From the NCBI GenBank assembly GCA_025355505.1, contig JANXZM010000039.1:1-64000 (forward strand): 64,000 nucleotides of DNA, in the 5' to 3' direction. Every line of letters starts with the position of its first letter. Positions within the stretch are counted from its first letter, which is position 1. Source of the stretch: Acidobacteriaceae bacterium (GTDB lineage: Bacteria; Acidobacteriota; Terriglobia; Terriglobales; Acidobacteriaceae). Under the pieces are notes generated by a model. It did no database searches. It was not told the origin of the DNA and saw only the letters and a list, made by a program, of their open reading frames with translations. The position numbers and the translations under genes are program-made. Shown one piece after another: positions 32,173-41,900 of this stretch.

Positions 32173-34551
32173 CTAGGCCTCCGCCGGCTCGTACGCTTCT
32201 CCGGCGTGCAGCAGGGCGGAAACATCCAGCAACTCCGTCACCCGCTCCGCGATCACGGAAGAATGCAGCACACCGGCGCGCGTCGGGGGAGATTGCGGTT
32301 CGAGCGTGCTTTCGACAATGTCGAGGATCTGGTTCACCACCAGCCCGAAGGTCTGATGTTCGTTCTCGAGCACCAGCACCTGCAGCGTGGACGTGGTCGG
32401 CAACGACAGCACACCCTCGCCGGGCGGCAGATGCCGCCGCTCCTCGAGGGCGTGACTGACGCGGATCAGGGGAAGAATCTGTCCCCGGTACTGCGTCACC
32501 CATTGATTGCCGGACCGCTCCACCTGGGCTCCCGGAATGTTTTCCAGACGGGCCAGCATCTCCAGCGGCACCGCCATCCGTGCCCCGGCCCGGCCCGCGA
32601 ACAACACCAGTTTTTGTTTTCCGTTCGCGCCTTCCGCCGTAACTTGGACGGCTTCGTCCTGCAGCCGCTCACGTCCCTCGGTAACAATCTTCGAGCACTG
32701 CGCCAGGCCGAGCACGTCCAGAATCAGCGCCACTTTGCCGTCCCCCATGATGGTGGCTCCGGCATAGACGGCGATGCTTTTCAAGTGCTTGCTGAGCGGC
32801 TTGACCACGATCTCTTCGGTGTCGTTGATTTCGTCCACCACCAGTCCAAACTGCCGCCCATCGGCCTCGAGCACCACAATGTTGACACGCCCCGACCCGG
32901 ACGCTGCGACCGCCGTCGTCTGCAACGCGTTCTTCAGGTGGACCAGCGGCAGCAGCCGCCCGCGCAACCGGTACACCGGCGACCCGTGGATGGTTTCAAT
33001 GCCCTTCCGCGCCTGTTCGCCATCCAGGCCAACCAGTTCCAGCAGGTTGACCTGCGGCACGGCATAGCGCTCGCCCGCGCTCGTCACAATCAGCGCGGGA
33101 ATGATGGCCAGGGTAAGCGGAATCTTCATGCGGACCATCACGCCATGACCGGGCTTCGACTGCAGATCGACGGTACCGCCGATCTTTTCGATGTGGGTCT
33201 TCACCACGTCCATGCCCACCCCCCGGCCGGAGACGCTGGTCACCTTCTCCGCCGTGGAAAAGCCCGGCAGGAAAACCAGATTGACGATCTCCCGATCGCT
33301 CATGCGCCCGGCCTGGTCGGCGGAAACCAGGCCTTTCTGCACCGCCTTGTTGCGAATCCTCTCCTGGTCGAGGCCCGCCCCATCGTCCGAGATCTCGATG
33401 TTAACCTGTCCCCCTTCATGAAACGCGCGCAGGAACAGCCGGCCCTCCGGATCTTTCCCAGCGGCCTGGCGAACCTCGGGACGTTCGATGCCATGATCCA
33501 CGGAATTCCTTACCAGGTGAGTCAGCGGATCCTTGATGGCTTCGATCAGCGTCTTATCCAGTTCGGTCTCTTCACCCTCCATCTCCACCCGCACCCGCTT
33601 GCCGCAGCCAAGGGCAAGGTCGCGCACGGTTCGCGGAAACTTGCTCCAGATGTTGCCGATCGGTTGCATGCGGGTCTTCATCACCCCTTCCTGCAACTCG
33701 CTGGTGATCAGGTTCAGCCGCTGGCTGGTGGCCAGCAGGCCGCTATCTTCGGTGCTGTTGGCGAATTGCAGGATTTGGTTGCGCGCCAGCACCAGTTCTC
33801 CGACCAGATTCATCAACTGGTCCAGTAGGCTGACGTCCAGCCGGATGGTTCTGTCGCTGGCGCTCTGCCCGCGCGCGGCCTGCTGCACCTGCTGCGCATC
33901 CGCCACCTCGGCCGACTGCGCCGCCGATTGCTCCACTACAATCTCGGGCGGCGGCGGAGCGGCTGGTTTCGGTTCCTCGACCGTACTGTCGAGCTTTGGA
34001 CTATCGAGCTTTGGACCCCCGACCTTCGGACTGCTCATCTTTGATTTGCCGAGCTTTGGACCGCCGATCTTTGGACTATCGGGCTTTGGACCCCCGAGCT
34101 CTTCCGGCGCGGCGGCCTTCCGTTCGGCAGCAACCCCACTTTCCCCCCGCACCTCCGCCGCCTCCGAAACCCGCTGCAACCGCGTCAACCGCGAAATCAG
34201 CGCGCTGTCGTCGCGTTCGCCCTCGGCCCCGGTCGCTTCTATGCTCGCCAGTATCTGACGGACAGCATCCACCGTCGCCAGCAGAGCGGTCGTGATTTCC
34301 GGATTCAATACCAACTGACCATCGCGCAACCGCCCCAGCAGGCTTTCGCCAACATGGGCCACGGCTCCCAGCTTGTCGAAGGCCAGAAAACCCGACGTGC
34401 CTTTAATGGTGTGAATCGTCCGGAAAACGCTTCCCAGGATCTCGCGGTCGTTGGGATTTTTCTCCAACGTAATCAATTCCCGGTCCAGGCGGTCAAGGTT
34501 TTCGTAGCTCTCGACCAGAAACTCTTTGACAATGTCGTCGGAATCATTCAT
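32173..34551 (-). CDS. cheA: Chemotaxis histidine kinase CheA with a duplicated CheW-like end
   Basis: The 792-residue protein has an Hpt domain with the phospho-acceptor His47 in T-I-H-T-I-K-G and a linker (about 150-230) made of S-P-K/G-P-K pentapeptides. The dimerisation and HATPase regions follow (H-L-V-R-N-S-V-D-H-G-I-E, D-D-G-A-G-L-D, G-R-G-V-G-M-D-V-V-K), then a CheW-like P5 domain. A second CheW-like segment (about 660-780: L-P-L-I-R-V-S-H-A-L, V-N-Q-I-L-D-I-V-E) follows the first. A P2 (CheY/CheB-binding) domain is not obvious and may be replaced by the repeat linker. First gene of the cluster; no cheY is present in the window. Confidence 0.95.
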   Translation of the reverse strand: MNDSDDIVKEFLVESYENLDRLDRELITLEKNPNDREILGSVFRTIHTIKGTSGFLAFDKLGAVAHVGESLLGRLRDGQLVLNPEITTALLATVDAVRQILASIEATGAEGERDDSALISRLTRLQRVSEAAEVRGESGVAAERKAAAPEELGGPKPDSPKIGGPKLGKSKMSSPKVGGPKLDSPKLDSTVEEPKPAAPPPPEIVVEQSAAQSAEVADAQQVQQAARGQSASDRTIRLDVSLLDQLMNLVGELVLARNQILQFANSTEDSGLLATSQRLNLITSELQEGVMKTRMQPIGNIWSKFPRTVRDLALGCGKRVRVEMEGEETELDKTLIEAIKDPLTHLVRNSVDHGIERPEVRQAAGKDPEGRLFLRAFHEGGQVNIEISDDGAGLDQERIRNKAVQKGLVSADQAGRMSDREIVNLVFLPGFSTAEKVTSVSGRGVGMDVVKTHIEKIGGTVDLQSKPGHGVMVRMKIPLTLAIIPALIVTSAGERYAVPQVNLLELVGLDGEQARKGIETIHGSPVYRLRGRLLPLVHLKNALQTTAVAASGSGRVNIVVLEADGRQFGLVVDEINDTEEIVVKPLSKHLKSIAVYAGATIMGDGKVALILDVLGLAQCSKIVTEGRERLQDEAVQVTAEGANGKQKLVLFAGRAGARMAVPLEMLARLENIPGAQVERSGNQWVTQYRGQILPLIRVSHALEERRHLPPGEGVLSLPTTSTLQVLVLENEHQTFGLVVNQILDIVESTLEPQSPPTRAGVLHSSVIAERVTELLDVSALLHAGEAYEPAEA
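33991..34100. repeat. 15-bp tandem repeat in the cheA linker
   Basis: About seven units of the type GAGCTTTGGACYMYC, partly diverged, code in frame on the minus strand for pentapeptides such as G-P-K-L-D/S-P-K-I-G. Copy number could change by slippage without frameshift. Confidence 0.88.
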
Positions 34552-35010
34552 GGCGAATACCTCTCCATCGGCACGGCCCTTCCCTCACTTGAGCGCAGAG
34601 GTGCCGGCAGATCTCGATTTCGTTTCCCTTCCTCGACCAATCGATCGCACGGAAAATCGCGCTCCCGTTAGAAAGCTCTCACGGTAGGACTCCGCAATTC
34701 CTGAGTGGTGCAATCGCGGACCCCAAACCGCGCGCGCCCATCCCCTTCGACAGTCCCCAATGGATGGATCGAGCACGCCTCCGCTCGCACTTAATGCTTT
34801 GAACTTTTGTCTGGACTTCAGAAATGGCCGAAAAACCTCTCGCCCTGAAAAACAATACCTAGTTCATTCCCGAGACGACCCCGGGTGCTTTCGCTGTGAA
34901 GGGGCGCGGCTTCAGCCGCACCGTAAATGTTCGCGAAATCAACTTCGGCTTTAGCCTCTGAGGGGAACTGCCGTCCAAAGACACGACAAGTTTTCGCTGT
35001 CTCCTGGAGG
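34552..35010. other. Intergenic region upstream of cheA, with a family G repeat
   Basis: This 459-bp region has no credible gene. It must hold the promoter of the che cluster; I could not identify its boxes with confidence. A palindromic repeat with GGCTTCAGCC and GGCTTTAGCC arms lies at 34894-34965. Confidence 0.55.
34894..34965. repeat. Palindromic repeat, family G
   Basis: CTGTGAAGGGGCGCGGCTTC and GGCTTTAGCCTCTGAGGGG face each other around about 30 nt. Related pieces occur at 18530-18598, 37541-37570 and 37732-37795. Confidence 0.65.
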
Positions 35011-35562
35011 CTACACCGAGTAAGAGACACCGTCATCTGCCGCGTCTAGCGCCGTGCTTTCTCTCGCGGACACAGCCTCGCCAGGCTTGCTGCCACGTCG
35101 CATGGCCACGATACCGGTGCGCACCATCTCCAATACACCATAGGGACGCAGTAACTCGAGCAGCCCGTCGATCTTATCTTCTGCGCCGGTGATTTCCAGG
35201 GTCAATGATTCGGGAGCGACGTCGACCACCCGCGCCCGAAACACGTTGGCGAGTTCCAGCACGTGGGAGCGCGCTTCGTGCGTGGCCGCCACCCGGATCA
35301 TGGCCAGGTCGCGGATGATGGCCGGTTGATTGGTGATGTTCTCGACCAGCAGCACGTTCACCAGTTTGTACAGATTCGCTTCGATGCGCCGAGCCTGGTC
35401 GCGGTCGGCGTCGACCGTAATGGTCATGCGCGACACCTCTGGTTTTTCAGTCCGCCCCACCGTCAGCGAATCAATATTGAAGGCGCGCCGCCGAAACAGC
35501 GAAGCCACGCGGGTGAGCACACCCGGTTTATTTTCGACGTACACCATGAATGTATTCAGCAT
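35011..35562 (-). CDS. ilvN: Acetolactate synthase small (regulatory) subunit
   Basis: The 183-residue protein begins with an ACT domain (F-M-V-Y-V-E-N-K-P-G-V-L-T-R-V-A-S-L-F-R-R-R-A-F-N-I-D-S-L-T-V-G) with the glycine and R-x-F-N-I residues of valine-binding IlvN/IlvH. The C-terminal regulatory part has A-R-V-V-D-V-A-P-E-S-L-T-L-E-I-T-G. It controls the IlvB catalytic subunit in valine, leucine and isoleucine synthesis. ilvB is upstream on the same strand, 190 bp away, with a palindromic repeat in the gap. Confidence 0.94.
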   Translation of the reverse strand: MLNTFMVYVENKPGVLTRVASLFRRRAFNIDSLTVGRTEKPEVSRMTITVDADRDQARRIEANLYKLVNVLLVENITNQPAIIRDLAMIRVAATHEARSHVLELANVFRARVVDVAPESLTLEITGAEDKIDGLLELLRPYGVLEMVRTGIVAMRRGSKPGEAVSARESTALDAADDGVSYSV

Positions 35563-35610
35563 ATTTTTTGACCGTCGTCAGCTCTTACCTCTCAGCTAAT
35601 TCGCGCCTTA

Positions 35611-35660
35611 CGTTTTCCTCTGGGCTGTTTCTCCTGTGTTCCTCCGTGCCCCCTGTGGTT
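35611..35660. repeat. Palindromic repeat, family D (partial)
   Basis: A degenerate arm with TCTCCTGTGTTCCTCCGTGC and CCCTGTGGTTCAGCC fills the gap between ilvB and ilvN. Confidence 0.5.
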
Positions 35661-35752
35661 CAGCCCTTTTCTCTTTACCGAAACCCTCTCTGCTGCTCGC
35701 CGGACAACACTTTCCCTGAAACCGTCATCCTAGCCAGCCGCGAGCAGCGTCT

Positions 35753-37507
35753 CTACTCATCCTCGGCAGTCTCAACAATCGGGCTCGGCCGCCGAATCAT
35801 ATCGTGCAGCGCCGCGCCCGCTGCAACCATCGGATAAACCGTATCTTCCTGTTCCACCTTAAAATTAATCAGCATCGGCCCATCGTGCTGCCGCGCCGCT
35901 TCCACGGTAGGCACAACTTGCGAACGCTCTGAGACCGTCGCACTCCGAATACCGTAAGCCTCGGCCAACCTCGCGAAATCCGGATTGAGCAAAGGCGTTG
36001 CCGCATAGTTGCGATCGTAGAAAAATTCCTGCCACTGCCGCACCATGCCGAGATAGCCGTTGTTGATGATGGCGATGTGGATTTTAAGATTTTCCTGCAC
36101 CAGCGTCGCCAGTTCGCACATAGTCATCTGGAATCCGCCATCGCCCACAATCACCCAAACCTCGGCCTCGGGGCAAGCCACTTTCGCGCCAATGGCCGCC
36201 GGCAGCGCGAAACCCATCGTGCCCAGTCCCCCGGAAGTAATCAGCGAGCGCGGATGCTCATGCTTGTAGTACTGCGCCTCCCACATCTGGTGCTGCCCGA
36301 CGTCGGTTACGACAATGGTGTTGCCGTCCCGCGTCTGCCGCCACAAATCGTTGATCACATGCGCGGCATACAGATGCCCGCTGTCGGGCAGGTTCTGAAT
36401 ATCGCGCACCGCGGAATCGCCCTTCAGCTTGTCAATATGATCCAGCCACTCGCTGCGGTCGATGGACTCCACCTTCGGCATCAATTCCAGCAACACTTCC
36501 CGCAAATCGCCGACGAGCGGCACATCCACCTTGACGTTCTTGTTGATCTCCGCCGGATCGATCTCAATGTGAATCTTCTTCGCATTGGGCGCGTAAGTTT
36601 TCAGGTTGCCCGTTACCCGGTCGTCGAAGCGCATGCCGAAAGCCAGCAGCAGGTCGGCTTCCTGGATCATGTGGTTCACCCAGGCTTCCCCGTGCATGCC
36701 CATCATGCCGAGATTAAGCGGGTGCGATGCCGGAAACGCGCCAAGACCGAGCAGCGTAAGTGCGACCGGAATCCCGGCACGCTCGGCAAAATCGCGCACC
36801 TCGCGCATGGCTCCGGAAATGATGATGCCGTGCCCCGCTAAAATCACGGGCCGCTTCGAATTGTGGATCAACTCCAGCGCCTGCTCATACTCCCGCGGTG
36901 CCGGTGAAAGGTCGGGACGGTAGCCCGGCAATTGCGGCTTGGCCGCCTCCCAGTCGAACTGGCACGAACCCTGCTGCGCATCTTTTGTGATATCCACCAG
37001 CACCGGACCAGGACGCCCGGATCGCGCCACATAAAAAGCCTCCCGAATCGTGCGCGCCACTTCGCTGGCCTGCGTAACCAAATAGTTGTGCTTGGTGATC
37101 GGAAGAGTCACACCGGTGATGTCGGTTTCCTGAAACGCGTCCGACCCAATCAGTTTGCTGCCAACCTGCCCCGTGATGCAGACGATCGGAGAGGAATCCA
37201 GCATGGCGGTCGCGATGCCAGTGACCATATTCGTCGCTCCCGGCCCCGAGGTCGCAACCGCAACTCCCACCTGCCCACTGGCACGCGCGTAGCCGTCGGC
37301 CATGTGAGTTGCCCCTTGTTCGTGGCGCACCAGCACGTGATGGATTTTGCTGCCCCTGAGAGCATCGTAGGCGGGCAAGATGGCGCCGCCAGGATAACCA
37401 AACACAACCTTCACCCCTTCACGTTCCAGACATTCCCAAAGAATGCTGGCCCCGGTCATTGTCGTCTTGTCCTTGGTTGTGGTTGGCGTAGCTTTCTGAT
37501 CCGTCAT
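35753..37507 (-). CDS. ilvB: Acetolactate synthase large (catalytic) subunit
   Basis: The 584-residue protein shows the thiamine-diphosphate enzyme layout: V-F-G-Y-P-G-G-A-I-L-P-A-Y-D and H-E-Q-G-A-T-H-M-A-D-G-Y-A-R (catalytic Glu), a central FAD-binding-like domain, and the cofactor motif G-D-G-G-F-Q-M-T-M-C-E-L-A-T with I-N-N-G. It condenses pyruvate (or pyruvate and 2-ketobutyrate) in branched-chain amino acid synthesis. The frame runs another 65 codons upstream, but the ATG at 37507 with GGGAGG just before it is the right start. The upstream part crosses palindromic repeats and is not coding. Confidence 0.96.
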   Translation of the reverse strand: MTDQKATPTTTKDKTTMTGASILWECLEREGVKVVFGYPGGAILPAYDALRGSKIHHVLVRHEQGATHMADGYARASGQVGVAVATSGPGATNMVTGIATAMLDSSPIVCITGQVGSKLIGSDAFQETDITGVTLPITKHNYLVTQASEVARTIREAFYVARSGRPGPVLVDITKDAQQGSCQFDWEAAKPQLPGYRPDLSPAPREYEQALELIHNSKRPVILAGHGIIISGAMREVRDFAERAGIPVALTLLGLGAFPASHPLNLGMMGMHGEAWVNHMIQEADLLLAFGMRFDDRVTGNLKTYAPNAKKIHIEIDPAEINKNVKVDVPLVGDLREVLLELMPKVESIDRSEWLDHIDKLKGDSAVRDIQNLPDSGHLYAAHVINDLWRQTRDGNTIVVTDVGQHQMWEAQYYKHEHPRSLITSGGLGTMGFALPAAIGAKVACPEAEVWVIVGDGGFQMTMCELATLVQENLKIHIAIINNGYLGMVRQWQEFFYDRNYAATPLLNPDFARLAEAYGIRSATVSERSQVVPTVEAARQHDGPMLINFKVEQEDTVYPMVAAGAALHDMIRRPSPIVETAEDE

Positions 37508-38104
37508 GCGACCTCCCGTATCCTGAAGCTTCGTATCAGGGTATCGCTTTAGCTTTAGCGATACCGAAAGTCCTTCAAAATCAGACGCCCCTTTAGGGGC
37601 TGGGCGTCGGAATTCTTCTTGTTCAGCAAACTGTTCAGCCACGCCGTCCCTGCCGCGCAAGCTTGCGCTCCCAAATGCTGAAAAACTCAATACCGCGCGC
37701 ACCCGCCGTACTGCACATACCGCCGTGGAAGAACGGCCCTTCAGGGCCGCGTAAGCCCTCTGAAATCATCGCGGGCTTTAGCCCCGGTGGTCGTTCTTTC
37801 TAGGCGGATACCATCTCCCAGCCGCCTTCTTTCGCCGCTGGACGCCCACCCCCAACCCACCTCGATACTATCCGACCGACCGTCCGGTCTGCAAACGCGT
37901 AGTCAGACTGGCCCGCTAAGCGATTCATTTTCCCTGCGTGCACGTGCCATTCCTTTTTTCGACGTTCCTTGTCGGATTGTCGCCTACTCGGTGGCTGCTT
38001 AGCCGCCCAGGCCATCCCCAGTTGACAGTTTCTAACAAATGCCCCGCCGATTTGGTTGGGCCTACTTATTTCCCTTCGCAAGGGTGCAGATGGCTGGCTC
38101 ACGT
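37508..38104. other. Upstream region of ilvB: several palindromes, no credible gene
   Basis: This 597-bp region holds a near-perfect inverted repeat (GGTATCGCT/AGCGATACC at about 37535-37565), a nested hairpin with GACGCCC/GGGCGTC arms (37584-37608) and GGCCCTTCAGGGCC (37735-37748), plus family G pieces. A 100-codon minus frame (37800-38102) lacks coding character. No leader peptide rich in Val/Leu/Ile codons was found, so classical attenuation is not supported. Confidence 0.55.
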
Positions 38105-38896
38105 TCAGTAGTACAGATCGGGCGGGCCTTTGTACTCCTGCAGGGCATTGCCGCCGTCAATGATAAGCAGTTGGCCGGTGATGTAGGAGGCGGATTCGGA
38201 GGCGAGAAACGCGATAGCAGCGGCGACTTCGTCAGGACGGCCGGGGCGGCCCACGGGTGTATTTCTACCAGCGATGATTTCGTGCCCGGTAGAGGACGCG
38301 GTTTCGATCCAGCCGGGAGCGACGGCGTTCACAGTGATTCCCTGGCGGGCAAGCTCGAGGGCGAGACTGCGAGTAAGCCCGACCATGCCGGCTTTCGCCG
38401 CACTGTAAGCGGTCTCGCGAGGGTTGCTGACGACTGGGCCGGTGGTAGAAGAAACGTTCACGATACGCCCATAGTTCGCGGTCACCATAAAGGGCAAAAC
38501 GGCTTTCGTAATGTTGAAAGCCGTCTTGAGGTTGATGGCGATGCCGTAATCCCACTCCTTTTCGGAAAGCTCGGCCAGAGGTAACGAGGTGGTCTCGGCA
38601 GGACTGCCCACCTGAGTCATGCCGGCGTTGTTGACGAGGATGTCGAGGCGGCCATAGCGGGCGAGGACTTCATGAACCAGCACCTGCGTGCGCGCGTGAT
38701 CCAGCAGATCGGCGGACAAAGCAAAGACATCGGCGCCCTCTCCAGCGAGTTCGCGGGCGCGCTCTTCGATTCTTTCTGTCGTGGAAGTGATTGCGATTTT
38801 CGCCCCTTGTTGTGCGAGCAAACGAGCAGTTGCGAAGCCTATCCCCTGCGGGCTGCCCGCGCCCGTGATGAGCGCCACTTTCCCGGAAAAATTCAT
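38105..38896 (-). CDS. Short-chain dehydrogenase/reductase (FabG-like)
   Basis: The 263-residue protein has the Rossmann motif T-G-A-G-S-P-Q-G-I-G, the N-N-A-G motif, a catalytic Ser in V-N-V-S-S-T-T-G, and Tyr/Lys in A-Y-S-A-A-K-A-G. The end shows T-V-N-A-V-A-P-G-W-I and I-D-G-G. It uses NAD(P)H on an unknown alcohol or keto substrate; it could be a 3-oxoacyl-ACP reductase paralogue. The ATG at 38896 is preferred over one five codons upstream. It starts 31 nt after the tricorn-like protease gene and is probably its operon partner. Confidence 0.9.
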   Translation of the reverse strand: MNFSGKVALITGAGSPQGIGFATARLLAQQGAKIAITSTTERIEERARELAGEGADVFALSADLLDHARTQVLVHEVLARYGRLDILVNNAGMTQVGSPAETTSLPLAELSEKEWDYGIAINLKTAFNITKAVLPFMVTANYGRIVNVSSTTGPVVSNPRETAYSAAKAGMVGLTRSLALELARQGITVNAVAPGWIETASSTGHEIIAGRNTPVGRPGRPDEVAAAIAFLASESASYITGQLLIIDGGNALQEYKGPPDLYY

Positions 38897-38927
38897 CGAT
38901 TCGGTCCCCACACAATCAGAGTTCCCC

Positions 38928-41900
38928 CTACAGCCCCGGCCCCTCCGGATAAGTCGGCAAATCCGCAGGCCGTGCCGGCAGTGTCTTTGGATTGGCCTTG
39001 ATCTGCTCCATCAGCATCTCCACCGCTTTCTCCAGTTGTGGGTCTTGCCCCTTCAAAACTAAGTCCGGTGGATTATCCACCACCACATCGGGTTGCACGC
39101 CCCGATTCTCAATCAGCCACTTGCCGTCGAGCGAAGACAGCGAAAATTCCGGACGCGTGATGTAGCCGCCATCCATCAACGGAATATCCCCGCGAATGCC
39201 GCGCACTCCGCCCCATGTCCGCTCCCCGATGAGTGGTCCCAGCTTGTACTGCTTGAAGAAGTAGCTAAAGAAGTCTCCATCGGACGCGGCGTAGTGGTTG
39301 GTCACGCAGGCCATGTATCCATAGAAGACGTTGCCCGGAATCGTGCCCGGCTCCCAGTTGCGCGCCGGACTCATGGCGGCCAGCACGCGCCGCAAGCGCG
39401 TAAAAATCAGCTGGTCCACGAAGCCGCCCCCGTTGTAGCGGACGTCAAAGATGATGCCTTCCTTGCGAATCTGCGGGAAGTACTGCTTCACGAACTCATT
39501 CAGTCCTTCGTCGCCCATGTTGGGCAGGTAGACATAGCCGATGCGCCCGCCGCTGGCCGCGTCCACTTTCTTGCGGTTAGTCTCGATCATGTTCAGCTCG
39601 CGCAAGCTGTACTCGTCGCCAATCGGCTTCACTACCACTTTATGCGCGCCGTCCGCCGCGGGTTTCGAGTTGACGGTCAGCGTCACAACTTCGTTGGCCG
39701 CGTTCACCAGCAATTCGTCGGGCGTCTGCGGAGTGCGCAGCGGTCGCCCATTGATCGCAACCAGATACTCGCCTTCTTTAATGTTGACGCCCGGCTCGGT
39801 CAATGGCGACCGGGTGTGCGCATCCCAGTTTTCACCGGAATAGATTTTCTTGATCCGGTACATACCGCTGGCCGCGTCGGCTTCATAGTCCGCACCCAGC
39901 AATCCGACGTTCACCGCGTGCAGTTCCGGCAAATCGCCGCCGCCAACATAGGTGTGCGAATTCGATAACTCCCCAATCATCTCGCCCATAATGTAAGTCA
40001 GCGAATAGCGATCGGCTACATACGGAAGCAATTGGGCGTATTGATCTTTAGTCTTCTGCCAATCCACTCCGTTCATCGACGCTTCGAAGAAGTAGTCGCG
40101 CTCCTGCCGCCAGACCTCGTTAAAGATTTCTTTCCATTCCTGCTGAGGGTCGACTTCAGCTCGCATGCCGTCCAGTTTGAGCGCGCCGTCTCCCACCTTG
40201 TGGGGCGCATCTGGCGGCTTGGCGTCGATAATCCCAACCGGGCCGTCGCCGTCGGCGCGGTACAACAACTTCGAACCGTCGCTCGAGAGTGCGAATCGAT
40301 CCGCGCCTTCCAACAGCACTTTGTCTTTACGCTCTTTCAGATCGTAGGCATGGATCGCGGGAGTTTCTCCGGGCAGCGGCCCCGACAGTCCTTGAATCGG
40401 CGAAGTCGAGTAGTAGATCGCATCCTTCGAAGCGTCCAGGCTGTGAATCACCGCTGGCGGAACGGCCAGCGCTACGATCCGGCTTTGAATGCCGTCGAGC
40501 TCGATCTTAAAGACTTTCGGTGGCTCCTTGGTCTCGGTTTGTGAGGCTTTCTCTTCGGACTTTTCTCCCTGCTCCTTTTTGTTTGGCGTTTGTTTCGCGT
40601 TCTTCTTATTACCATTGCCCGGCTCGGGCGCCGGCGAGGCCGCTGGCTCTTCGCTCTTCACCTTCACCTCGTCGCTCAAAGCCGGAAACGGTGAAGGCTC
40701 GTCCGCCGTCAATGTGACCACGTAAACCCGCGTCGTCTTCGGATTCGCGAACTCGAAGTCGACGTTACCCAGCACTTCGTTGTAATCGCGGTCAGAAAGA
40801 AAGTATAAGTATCGCTTGTCCCGATCGAATACCGCGGCGTAACTGTTATTGAGCGTTGAAGTCACCGCGGTACTCTTCCGGTCGTCTAAGCCGTACAGGT
40901 ACACCACTGAATAACCCGACGCCAAATTCTTATCGTAAGCCAGCCACTTACTGTCTGGAGACCAGCTGTAATTCAGAATCTCGCCATACTTGCCGCGATC
41001 CACTTCAACGGGCTTTTTCTCTTTGATGTCCACATGCCAGAGTTTCAGGTCTTTGTCGGCCCAGGCGATTTTTGAGCTGTCCGGCGACCACGCCGGCTGG
41101 AACATGAAACCTTTGTGTCCGCTGGTGATCTGCTCTTCGGCGGCCAGCCCGTCTTGCGCAGCGATATAAATCTCATCTTCGCCAGTGCGGTCGGAAACGT
41201 ACGCGATCCATTGCCCATTCGGCGACCAAGCCACCTTCTGCTCGCGAACGCCCGGAGAACGCGTCAGGTTGCGGATGCTTCCATCCTTCGCCGGAACGGT
41301 AAAAACTTCTCCGCGCGCCGCGAGCACGGCCCGCTTGCCGTCGGGCGCGATGTCGAAGTCGGTGATCTGCCGGCTCGCGCTCACCCAGTGCTTCATGGCT
41401 TGGTCGCGTTCGCCATTCACATAGATGGTCAGTTTCTTGGGTTGCCGGGTCTGCAAGTCGAACGTGTACAGGTAACCGCCATTCTCAAAAATAATCGCAT
41501 CGGGGCCAAGGCTCGGCCACATAACATCGAAGTCGTCGAACTTGGTAAGTTGCTCGACCTGCTTGCTGCCCTGGTCGTAGCTGTAGAGATTCAGCCGGTG
41601 TGCGGACCCGCGATCGGACGTGAAATAAATCGTGGTGCCATGCCACATCGGAAATGTGTCGGTGTAATCCGTGTGCGGGATAACCTGATCGACCACATTA
41701 TTCTTGATGTCGTAGATGGTGATGTCCTGAGCCATGCCGCCGGTGTAGCGCTTCCACTGCCGGAAGTTGCGGAAAATCCGGTTGTAGGCGACCTGGGTGC
41801 CGTCCGCCGAAAACGAAAGCAGGCCGCCCTCATCCATGGGCATGGGCTGAGGCAGGCCGCCGCCGACGCTGATCGTGTAAGGGCGTTTTATCCAGCCGTT

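Noticed and set aside
32206-33828. 540-codon plus-strand frame
   Set aside because: Antisense shadow of cheA; GC-rich codon bias leaves the opposite strand open. His/Gln-rich composition is typical of such shadows.
37508-37702. 65-codon N-terminal extension of IlvB
   Set aside because: A strong GGGAGG precedes the internal ATG at 37507, and the extension reads through palindromic repeats.
37800-38102. 100-codon minus frame upstream of ilvB
   Set aside because: Arg/Gly-rich without domain, ribosome-binding site or codon bias; more likely intergenic.
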